The notes under the pieces: generated by a model
Seen by the model: the letters and a program-made list of their open reading frames with translations, nothing else
Database searches by the model: none
What the model was told of the DNA's origin: nothing
In this document: positions 1 through 5,644 of the stretch, piece by piece
How positions within the stretch are numbered: the first letter of the stretch is position 1
Layout of the letters: each line of letters starts with the position of its first letter
Made by a program: the position numbers and the translations under genes
Assembly (NCBI GenBank): GCA_030696435.1
Contig: JAUYSF010000290.1
Location: 1 to 10,246 of the forward strand
Origin: Desulfoprunum sp.
Lineage (GTDB): Bacteria; Desulfobacterota; Desulfobulbia; Desulfobulbales; Desulfocapsaceae
Direction of reading: 5' to 3'
DNA: 10,246 bases

Positions 1-303
1 AACGAAAAGCCAAACATTGAGGTGGTGACCCTCATCTGCGATATCCTTGACCGTAAACTCGGCCTGCCGGCATCGGGTGCGCCCCGTCGGTCGCTGATCG
101 CCTTTGTTAAAGACCGACTTGGCCATGACCGGCGCTATGCCATCGACGCCACCCGTATCAGGGAAGAGATCGGCTGGCAGCCGAAGGTGACCTTCGAACA
201 GGGCCTTGAGATGACCATCGACTGGTATCTGGCCAATCAGGACTGGGTGGCCTCGGTGGTCGATGGATCGTACCAGGAATATTACACGAAAATGTACGGC
301 TGA
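1..303 (+). CDS. rfbB: dTDP-glucose 4,6-dehydratase, C-terminal fragment (5' end outside window)
   Basis: This is the last 100 codons of an rfbB/rmlB gene, open from the first base of the window and ending in TGA. The enzyme is a cytoplasmic, NAD-dependent short-chain dehydrogenase/reductase that converts dTDP-glucose to dTDP-4-keto-6-deoxyglucose, the second step of dTDP-L-rhamnose synthesis. The visible part begins NEKPNIEVVTLICDIL and contains FVKDRLGHDRRYAID, very close to the family's conserved 'DRPGHDRRYAID' block. It then has the 'EIGWQPKVTFEQGLEMTIDWYL' type C-terminus that packs in the sugar-nucleotide-binding lobe. The catalytic Tyr-x3-Lys and the NAD-binding Gly motif lie upstream, outside the window. 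A Met at 22 is only an internal codon, not the start. The next gene, rfbC, acts on the product of this enzyme. Confidence 0.96.
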   Translation, partial: NEKPNIEVVTLICDILDRKLGLPASGAPRRSLIAFVKDRLGHDRRYAIDATRIREEIGWQPKVTFEQGLEMTIDWYLANQDWVASVVDGSYQEYYTKMYG

Positions 304-321
304 GAGGCCGATCTATAAAAT

Positions 322-350
322 TCTTTTCTCCCGAAATAACAGAGAAAAGA
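322..350 (+). other. Perfect 9-bp stem-loop between rfbB and rfbC
   Basis: TCTTTTCTC (322-330) and GAGAAAAGA (342-350) are perfect inverted repeats separated by an 11-base loop, in the 65-base gap between rfbB and rfbC. The stem is AT-rich and is not followed by a T-run, so it does not look like an intrinsic terminator. It ends 7 bases before the rfbC Shine-Dalgarno sequence. It could be a processing or stability element that sets relative expression of the two genes, or chance. Confidence 0.4.
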
Positions 351-368
351 CTGCAGTGAGGATAAACG

Positions 369-929
369 ATGCAGGTGACAGCTACGGCAATCCCAGAGGT
401 CCTGCTCATCGAGCCTAAGGTGTTCGGCGATGAGCGAGGCTTCTTTTTTGAGAGTTTTAATCAGCGTGTCTGGCAGGAACAGACCGGGATCATCAGGAAT
501 TTTGTCCAGGACAACCATTCCCGCTCCTGTCGTGGCGTACTGCGTGGGCTGCATTATCAGATCCGCCAACCCCAGGGAAAACTGGTGCGGGTGGTGGTTG
601 GTGAGGTCTTTGATGCAGTGGTGGATCTGCGCCGCACATCACCGACCTTCGGTCGATGGGTCGGTGAGATTCTCAGTGCTGAGAACAAGAAACAGCTCTG
701 GGTCCCGGAAGGGTTCGGCCACGGGTTTCTGGTACTTTCCGAGTATGCCGAATTCCTCTACCGAACCACCGAATACTACGCTCCCGAGCACGAACGCTGC
801 ATAATCTGGAACGACCCGGATATAGGTATTGACTGGCCGCTCTCTCTTGCGCCTCTTCTTTCCGACAAAGATGCCCAGGGACAACCCTGGCGGCAGGCGG
901 AGTTCTATGAGGAGATGGCTGTTAGCTAA
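369..929 (+). CDS. rfbC: dTDP-4-dehydrorhamnose 3,5-epimerase
   Basis: RmlC/RfbC, 186 residues, the usual length for the family. It is a cytoplasmic cupin-fold homodimer that epimerises C3 and C5 of dTDP-4-keto-6-deoxyglucose, the third step of dTDP-L-rhamnose synthesis. The opening FGDERGFFFESF is the family signature. VLRGLHYQ carries the predicted catalytic base His62, SDKDA supplies the partner Asp168, and Tyr131 in EFLYRTTEYY matches the conserved active-site tyrosine. LWVPEGFGHGF and the WNDPDIGIDWP block are also typical. The start ATG at 369 has a GAGG Shine-Dalgarno sequence at 358-361, 7 bases upstream. It follows rfbB on the same strand and is probably in the same transcript. No lesion is visible. 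Confidence 0.97.
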   Translation: MQVTATAIPEVLLIEPKVFGDERGFFFESFNQRVWQEQTGIIRNFVQDNHSRSCRGVLRGLHYQIRQPQGKLVRVVVGEVFDAVVDLRRTSPTFGRWVGEILSAENKKQLWVPEGFGHGFLVLSEYAEFLYRTTEYYAPEHERCIIWNDPDIGIDWPLSLAPLLSDKDAQGQPWRQAEFYEEMAVS

Positions 930-1014
930 TCTGAGATTGGTGCCGGTGGCTCTTTATCCGTCCATCGTCGTCGTACCAAAACGGGCCGAAATGTATTTTT
1001 ACATAATTCTCGAT

Positions 1015-1020
1015 AAGAGG
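1015..1020 (+). promoter_or_regulatory. Ribosome binding site deciding the lipoprotein start
   Basis: AAGAGG lies 6 bases before the ATG at 1027. The reading frame is open upstream to 829, overlapping rfbC, but only the 1027 start combines a ribosome binding site with an immediate lipoprotein signal peptide. Confidence 0.7.
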
Positions 1021-1026
1021 ATCAGT

Positions 1027-2121
1027 ATGCGTATCCTATTTTTCTACCTTGTTGCCCTCTCCCTCATACTTACGGGTTGTGAGGCCTCGTTCAATCTCAG
1101 CACCGCTCATCTCAGCGATCCGGCAATGAGCACGGCTGTTGATCCAGAGACCAAGGCACCACTGGAAAAGGCAACCATTTTCCCGGCTGATGTTAAAACG
1201 CTGTATGCCACCGCTCAGCTCAAGAGTGCACCCGCCGATACCGCGGTGAAGGCGCTTTTCTACTATCTGGAAGGTAAAAAACAGCAGATCGCTGAGGATT
1301 CAGTTACGGCAGAGGGGGGCAAATATCTCAGTTTCTCTTTGAATCCGCCCGAGAGCGGGTGGCCTGTAGGCCGGTATGAGGTAGAGTTTCTCATCAACAA
1401 TGAAGTGAAGGAGAAGCTTGGATTTTCCGTGGTGCCGGCCAATGGTGTCCCGGTTTCTCAGGGATTTCCGACGACCACGAACCAGCAGGCGGTTGTGCCC
1501 GATGCCCCTCAGTCTGCTCCTGTAACAACAGAAACTCCAACCGCTCAGGTCCCGAATACGTTAGCGGCACCTTCGCCCTCGAATGTGACCCCGACGCCTC
1601 CGCCCCAGGCCACTGACCTCTCGGCATCCCCGCAACCAGCTGTCTCATACAAGACCTTCCGGGACAAGCAGTTCGGCTTTTCCTTTGAATTGCCGGAGAA
1701 CTGGTCTTTCCAGACTATTGGTGCCAACAGCGATTATCTTTTCAGTGGTCCTGCCGGGACCCCTGAGGCCGAGATCAGCGTTATTGTGCAAATCGTCGAC
1801 ACCCAAAAAGGTGTCGTTGCCAGCCTCAAGGATCAGATGCTTTCGCTGATTAATCAGTTTGCCCAGATGACCGGGGCCAAGATTAAGACAAAGAGTCAGA
1901 TACAGGTTGCAGGGCAAACCGCTCCCTTCTTTCTGGTGACCTATCCTGCCGAAAACATCCAGAAACAAAAGGTGTCATTCGGCCTTACCCAGCTTGGGCT
2001 TGATCATCCGCCCTATCTCATCCTCATCAGCTATTCGGCCCCGAGAGAGATTTATCAGCAGAATGTCTCAACCTTTCAGCATATGATGGATTCGCTGAAA
2101 TTGACTTCGCCCGCCAAATAA
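1027..2121 (+). CDS. Lipoprotein with Pro/Thr-rich linker and C-terminal PsbP/DUF1795-like domain
   Basis: Predicted lipoprotein of 364 residues. The signal peptide MRILFFYLVALSLILTGC has an L-T-G-C lipobox with Cys18 as the lipidated residue; Glu19 at +2 is compatible with outer-membrane sorting. Residues ~40-137 form a small beta-rich domain ending GWPVGRYEVEFLINNE, a pattern common in deltaproteobacterial secreted proteins of Ig-like character. Residues ~140-205 are a low-complexity Pro/Thr/Ala/Gln linker. Residues ~207-360, starting FRDKQFGFSFELPENWSF, resemble the PsbP/DUF1795 fold ('F..pGFsi..P.gW'), with a long helix and a closing helix FQHMMDSLKL. The function is not known. The gene sits 97 bases after rfbC and may be independently transcribed, and it converges with the SH3 lipoprotein gene. 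The family call is from pattern recognition only. Confidence 0.85.
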   Translation: MRILFFYLVALSLILTGCEASFNLSTAHLSDPAMSTAVDPETKAPLEKATIFPADVKTLYATAQLKSAPADTAVKALFYYLEGKKQQIAEDSVTAEGGKYLSFSLNPPESGWPVGRYEVEFLINNEVKEKLGFSVVPANGVPVSQGFPTTTNQQAVVPDAPQSAPVTTETPTAQVPNTLAAPSPSNVTPTPPPQATDLSASPQPAVSYKTFRDKQFGFSFELPENWSFQTIGANSDYLFSGPAGTPEAEISVIVQIVDTQKGVVASLKDQMLSLINQFAQMTGAKIKTKSQIQVAGQTAPFFLVTYPAENIQKQKVSFGLTQLGLDHPPYLILISYSAPREIYQQNVSTFQHMMDSLKLTSPAK

Positions 2122-2135
2122 GAGAAAGAAGAGAG

Positions 2136-2615
2136 CTATTTGCCGAATTCCTCGGAGATCTCAGGAGGGGCTGTCGCCGGTTTGGGTTTTATACCGGGCT
2201 GGGCCAATTCATCGGAGATCTCCGGAGGAAGAGCTTGATGCGGAGAGGCCAGCTCTTCTTCAGGTTGAGCTGGCGCCGATGCATTCGAATCCATCCTGTC
2301 ACCAAGATGCTGGGCAGCCAGATAGCCCGAGGCCACCCAGCCGATACCTCCCTGTTTTGTCTCAATCTCCGACCAATTACCGCTGGTTCGTCGCACGGCA
2401 ACCGTCTCACCTTTGTAGAGTAAGGCAAGAACCTGACAGGCTCTTTCTGGACACCGCCGCATGTTGAGGGTGTCTGTTTGGACAACGAAATAGGTTCTCC
2501 CGGGCGGTGCGAAAACCACTTTGGCTTGCCGTGAAGCACAGCCTGCTGTCAGAGCTACCAGGCAGCAGATGAGGAAAAAAAGAGTCTGCCGGTATGTCTT
2601 TGAGGGGTGCCTCAT
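2136..2615 (-). CDS. SH3-domain lipoprotein
   Basis: Lipoprotein of 159 residues. The signal peptide spans residues 1-25 and ends in the lipobox L-T-A-G-C, with Cys26 lipidated. Residues ~41-99 are a bacterial SH3 (SH3_3-type) domain: VVQTDTLNMRRCPERAC, then VLALLYKGETVAV, GNWSEIET and IGWVASGYL. Such domains commonly bind peptidoglycan or peptide partners in the envelope. Cys55 and Cys60 (CPERAC) sit where many family members have 'GPG' and could form a disulfide. The C-terminal tail is Pro-rich and carries a partial 20-residue tandem repeat (PPEISDE at 130 and PPEISEE at 150). The ATG at 2615 is chosen because the signal peptide starts there and GGGAGG precedes it. The TPR gene stop codon is one base upstream, implying translational coupling. 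The precise role is unknown. Confidence 0.88.
   Translation of the reverse strand: MRHPSKTYRQTLFFLICCLVALTAGCASRQAKVVFAPPGRTYFVVQTDTLNMRRCPERACQVLALLYKGETVAVRRTSGNWSEIETKQGGIGWVASGYLAAQHLGDRMDSNASAPAQPEEELASPHQALPPEISDELAQPGIKPKPATAPPEISEEFGK
2146..2228. repeat. Two 23-bp direct repeats, 60-bp period, inside the SH3 lipoprotein gene
   Basis: The segments 2146-2168 and 2206-2228 match at 21 of 23 positions (core TCGGAGATCTC), offset by exactly 60 bases. In the protein they encode the duplicated PPEIS-[DE]-E motif, so this is an in-frame duplication of a 20-residue unit whose second copy is cut short by the stop codon. Confidence 0.8.
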
Positions 2616-2616
2616 T

Positions 2617-3333
2617 TTACAGGCCTCCCGCCAGCCAGTCGGCGCGCTGGCTGACCTTCTGGACATCCGGGGAATTGGGGGCAAGGCTGCAGTATTTGCG
2701 GTAGGCATCAACCGCCCGTCTCTTCTCGCCATTCTGTTCGAGAAGGATGCCATAGTTCTTGTAGGTGAGGGCATAACTGGGGTCACGCTGTATTGCCGAG
2801 GTGTAGGCCCTTGTCGCCTCTTCAATCCTGCCAAGCTTGCGCATGACCAGTCCGAGGTTGTTCAGGCTGAGGACATTGCCGGGTTCTTTCACCAGGGCCT
2901 TTTCCAGGGCTATACGCGCCTCTTCATATTTGCCTTGTCGGGCCAGATCGGTACCCTGAGCCAGGAGATCGGCGGCCGGCAGGTCGGTCTGTTGCCCTCC
3001 GGTCGTCGGCGCCTGCTGTTGTCCTTGAGGAGTCATGCTGCTGCCTTGGGCGGTTGTGCTGGCCCCTGTGCCTGAGGCTGGTAGGTCAAAGGCCGAATCC
3101 GGATCGGCGCTTGAGGCCTGGGGCGGAGGCTGTTGCGTCGGCGGCAGGACAACAGGTGGGGCTGAGGGCGTTGGTTCCGGGGGCGGTACAGTCTGCGCGG
3201 GTGTCGATGCGGCCGGTGCCGGATCGGTTTCCGGGGGCAGGGCAAAGGGGGAAGGCTCTGTTGCCCGGAGCGCAGGGGCTGTGAGCAGACAGAGGCAGAG
3301 GGAAAGAGAAATTCCCGCAATTTTTAGATTCAT
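2617..3333 (-). CDS. Secreted/periplasmic TPR-repeat protein with Pro-rich N-terminal region
   Basis: Protein of 238 residues. A Sec signal peptide (MNLKIAGISLSLCLCLLTAP, likely cleaved after ALRA at residue 24) indicates export to the periplasm. Residues ~30-115 are low-complexity, rich in Pro, Ala, Thr and Gln. Residues ~119-220 contain about three tetratricopeptide repeats, with signatures ARQGKYEEARIALEKAL, LNNLGLVMRKLGRIEEATRAY and YKNYGILLEQNGEKRRAVDAY. TPRs are protein-protein interaction scaffolds; the partner is not evident. The open frame extends upstream to 3405, but the ATG at 3333 is preferred because the signal peptide begins there and AAGGAG lies 10 bases upstream. Its stop codon is one base before the SH3 lipoprotein start, so the two products probably act together at the cell envelope. 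Cleavage by signal peptidase I rather than lipidation is inferred from the lack of a lipobox. Confidence 0.88.
   Translation of the reverse strand: MNLKIAGISLSLCLCLLTAPALRATEPSPFALPPETDPAPAASTPAQTVPPPEPTPSAPPVVLPPTQQPPPQASSADPDSAFDLPASGTGASTTAQGSSMTPQGQQQAPTTGGQQTDLPAADLLAQGTDLARQGKYEEARIALEKALVKEPGNVLSLNNLGLVMRKLGRIEEATRAYTSAIQRDPSYALTYKNYGILLEQNGEKRRAVDAYRKYCSLAPNSPDVQKVSQRADWLAGGL
2624..2629 (-). promoter_or_regulatory. Ribosome binding site of the SH3 lipoprotein gene, inside the TPR gene
   Basis: On the minus strand GGGAGG lies 8 bases before the ATG at 2615 and within the last codons of the TPR gene. Together with the TAA-A-ATG junction it supports coupled translation and fixes the start, against a longer open frame reaching 2834. 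Confidence 0.75.
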
Positions 3334-3343
3334 GTTTTCTATA

Positions 3344-3349
3344 CTCCTT
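3344..3349 (-). promoter_or_regulatory. Ribosome binding site deciding the TPR gene start
   Basis: AAGGAG on the minus strand lies 10 bases before the ATG at 3333. The in-frame ATG at 3405 has no comparable site and would put about 24 polar residues ahead of the signal peptide. Confidence 0.65.
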
Positions 3350-3363
3350 CTCTGATTGAGATT

Positions 3364-3391
3364 GTCATAAGCAGAATGACGAGTGCTACAA
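3364..3391 (-). promoter_or_regulatory. Weak candidate promoter for the TPR-SH3 pair
   Basis: On the minus strand TTGTAG (3391-3386) is followed after 16 bases by TATGAC (3369-3364), in the 121-base gap between ppk1 and the TPR gene. Both hexamers are imperfect. The gap is long enough for a separate promoter, but read-through from ppk1 is equally possible because no intrinsic terminator is visible after ppk1. Confidence 0.2.
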
Positions 3392-3454
3392 TAGGATCGG
3401 CGCATTCAAGTCTTATTCCAATTCCAAATCAAGCGGTAACTTTGTCGGCTGTGC

Positions 3455-5623
3455 TTAATTGCGTTTTCGCTGACTCTGTTTTTCTAGTTTCTTGCGTTTT
3501 TTTCTTCGTGCCAGCGGGGAGGCGGCTATGCGCTGCTCGGCCAGATCGATAAGAATTTCCTGGACCGTACGGCTGTCCTCACCATCGTCTGAATGACGCT
3601 GAATATAGCTGCCATCACTCTGCATATCCCAGACGCTGCGCTTGTTGCGGATCTGCACATCGAGGATTTCCCGGAGGGTGGCCTGAAGGTCCTTGCCTTC
3701 CACCGGCACCACCACTTCGACCCGCTCCTCCAGATTGCGTTTCATCAGATCTGCGGAACCGATGAAGTATTCGTGATTGCCGCCATTTTTGAAATAGTAG
3801 ATGCGGCTGTGTTCGAGGAAGCGTCCGACCACTGAGACGACTGAGATGTTCTCCGACAGACCGGGGATACCGGGGCGCAGGCGGCAGCTGTCCCGAACGA
3901 TGAGGTCGACGTGAACTCCGGCCTGGGAGGCGCGATACAGGGCCTCGGTGATCTGTTTATCCTCCAGGGCATTGGTCTTGAACTGGATGAGTCCGGGGTT
4001 TGTCTTGTTGTGCAAGCTGATCTCCCTGTCAATCTTGGCCAGGAGGGCCTTTTTGAGCATATTGGGAGAGGGGAGCAGTTTCTGGTATTTGCGGACCGGG
4101 GCATAACCTGTTGTCAGATAATTGAAGAACTCGGTGAGGTCTTCACAGATGACCGGGTCGTTGGTCAACAGGCCGATGTCGCTGTACTGCCTGGCCGTCC
4201 CGGCATGATAGTTGCCCGTGCCGATGTGGGCATAGCGCTGCAGGCCATTGTAATCCCGGCGCACGATAAATAAGACCTTGCTGTGGGTCTTGAGCCCGAC
4301 GACACCGTAGGTGACATGAATGCCGGCCTCTTCCATGGCCTCGGCCCATCTGATATTGGCCGACTCGTCAAAACGGGCCATCAGTTCGACCACCACAGCC
4401 ACCTGTTTGCCGTTCTGGGCTGCATCGATGAGGTACTCGATGATCCGTGAATCAGAACTGGTCCGGTAGAGGGTCATCTTGATAACCAGGACCTTGGGAT
4501 CAGTACTCGCCTCCTTGAGAAAACGTTCGACGGAGGTATCGAATGATTCGTAGGGATGCTGGAGCAGGATTGATTTCTGGACCCTGATGATATGAAAGAT
4601 GTTGGGGTCCTCGGTGAGCAGTTTAGGGTGGTCGCAGGGCTGATGCGGTGGATAGTGGAGATGGGGTCGGTCAATTTTCCAGATCTCGAAGAGGTCTTTT
4701 TTTCCTATGATGCCGGGAACTTCAACGACATCTTTGTTTTGATCGATGCCCAGTTCGGCGGCCAGCATGCCCCGGTGTTGCGGGGTCATACATTTCCCCA
4801 CCTCAAGCCGGACGATATCGGCGAATTTGCGCTCGCGCAGGGCCGATTCGATCATAACCAGAAGGTCATTTGCCTGCTCGCCGGTACGTTCGGTGCTGGC
4901 ATTGCGGGTCACCCGGAAGAGCTCGCAGCTGTGGACGGTCAGGCCGGGAAAGATCATTTCCAGGTTGTTGGCGATGAGATCTTCAAAGGTGATATAGAGG
5001 TGTTTGCCTCCGACCTTGATAAAGCGCGGGGCGCCGATACCGGTTGGGATCTTGAGCCTGTTGAGGAAGATCTGGTTTCGGCCTTTCTCACTCGTTGCCA
5101 CAAGCCAGTTAAGCGAGAGATTGGAGATGAAGGGGAAGGGATGAGCAGGATCGATACCCTGCGGGATGAGCAGTGGGTAGAGTTCTTTGCGGAAATACTT
5201 GGTCATCTCCTGCTGCTGTTCTTTACTCAGATCACCGAATTGACAGATCTTGATGCCTTCCTCAATCAGGAGGCTACGCAGAGTCTCCTCAAGTTCTTCC
5301 TGCTGGTTGAGGATTTCCTGGGCAATGGCGTAACAGGCTTCGAGCTGCTGTTTCGGCAGCATGCCATCGATTGAAGGCCTTTTCAGGCCGGCCCCGAGCT
5401 GCTGCTTGAGACCGCCGATTCGCTTCATGAAAAACTCGTCGAGATTGGAGCCGACAACGGCGACAAAAAAAACCCGCTCCAAGAGAGGGGTCTGCGGATC
5501 GAGTCCCTCATGCAGGACCCGGCGATTGAATTCCAGCCAGGTCAATTCCCGGTTCAGGTACCATTCCGGTTTGTTGAGGTCAAATGCTTCCAGTGCTTCC
5601 AGATTAGGTAATAATTCAGCCAT
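3455..5623 (-). CDS. ppk1: Polyphosphate kinase 1
   Basis: PPK1, 722 residues, about the usual family length. It reversibly polymerises the gamma-phosphate of ATP into inorganic polyphosphate through a phosphohistidine intermediate, and is usually membrane-associated. The N domain carries WYLNRELTWLEFNRRVL and SNLDEFFMKRI (Asn60, a nucleotide-contacting position). The head domain follows, then two phospholipase-D-like C domains. The active-site set is intact: Arg387 (TLYRT) and Arg417 (ELMARFDE) for Mg/phosphate, His447 in GLKTHSKV as the phosphorylated histidine, Tyr480 in RQYSDIGLLT, Arg577 in LIVRDSC and His605 in RFLEHSRIYYF. These correspond to E. coli R375, R405, H435, Y468, R564 and H592. 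The C-terminus ends in an unusual Lys/Arg-rich tail (about residues 706-722). The start is supported by GGAGG, 10 bases upstream, within the 21-base gap after the hybrid kinase gene. Confidence 0.98.
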   Translation of the reverse strand: MAELLPNLEALEAFDLNKPEWYLNRELTWLEFNRRVLHEGLDPQTPLLERVFFVAVVGSNLDEFFMKRIGGLKQQLGAGLKRPSIDGMLPKQQLEACYAIAQEILNQQEELEETLRSLLIEEGIKICQFGDLSKEQQQEMTKYFRKELYPLLIPQGIDPAHPFPFISNLSLNWLVATSEKGRNQIFLNRLKIPTGIGAPRFIKVGGKHLYITFEDLIANNLEMIFPGLTVHSCELFRVTRNASTERTGEQANDLLVMIESALRERKFADIVRLEVGKCMTPQHRGMLAAELGIDQNKDVVEVPGIIGKKDLFEIWKIDRPHLHYPPHQPCDHPKLLTEDPNIFHIIRVQKSILLQHPYESFDTSVERFLKEASTDPKVLVIKMTLYRTSSDSRIIEYLIDAAQNGKQVAVVVELMARFDESANIRWAEAMEEAGIHVTYGVVGLKTHSKVLFIVRRDYNGLQRYAHIGTGNYHAGTARQYSDIGLLTNDPVICEDLTEFFNYLTTGYAPVRKYQKLLPSPNMLKKALLAKIDREISLHNKTNPGLIQFKTNALEDKQITEALYRASQAGVHVDLIVRDSCRLRPGIPGLSENISVVSVVGRFLEHSRIYYFKNGGNHEYFIGSADLMKRNLEERVEVVVPVEGKDLQATLREILDVQIRNKRSVWDMQSDGSYIQRHSDDGEDSRTVQEILIDLAEQRIAASPLARRKKRKKLEKQSQRKRN

Positions 5624-5633
5624 ATGGCGAGAG

Positions 5634-5638
5634 CCTCC
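5634..5638 (-). promoter_or_regulatory. Ribosome binding site of ppk1
   Basis: GGAGG on the minus strand lies 10 bases before the ppk1 ATG and inside the 21-base gap after the hybrid kinase stop codon. The gap leaves little room for a separate promoter, which supports a kinase-ppk1 operon. Confidence 0.6.
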
Positions 5639-5644
5639 GATCTT

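Noticed and set aside
829-1026. In-frame N-terminal extension of the lipoprotein gene starting inside rfbC
   Set aside because: It overlaps rfbC by 101 bases and would put 66 residues before a perfect lipoprotein signal peptide. The ATG at 1027 has its own AAGAGG ribosome binding site.
2115-2142. CAAATA/TATTTG inverted repeat spanning the two convergent stop codons as a bidirectional terminator
   Set aside because: Only 6 AT-rich pairs with a 16-base loop and no T-run; too weak to call.
2616-2834. N-terminal extension of the SH3 lipoprotein frame up to 2834
   Set aside because: It lies entirely within the TPR gene and buries the signal peptide. GGGAGG at 2624-2629 points to the ATG at 2615.
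2521-3075. 184-codon open frame on the + strand
   Set aside because: Antisense to the TPR and SH3 genes, with no domain or ribosome binding site; a shadow of a GC-rich coding region.
4592-5374. 260-codon open frame on the + strand
   Set aside because: Fully antisense to ppk1, whose active-site residues are all intact. The antisense product resembles no family I recognise.
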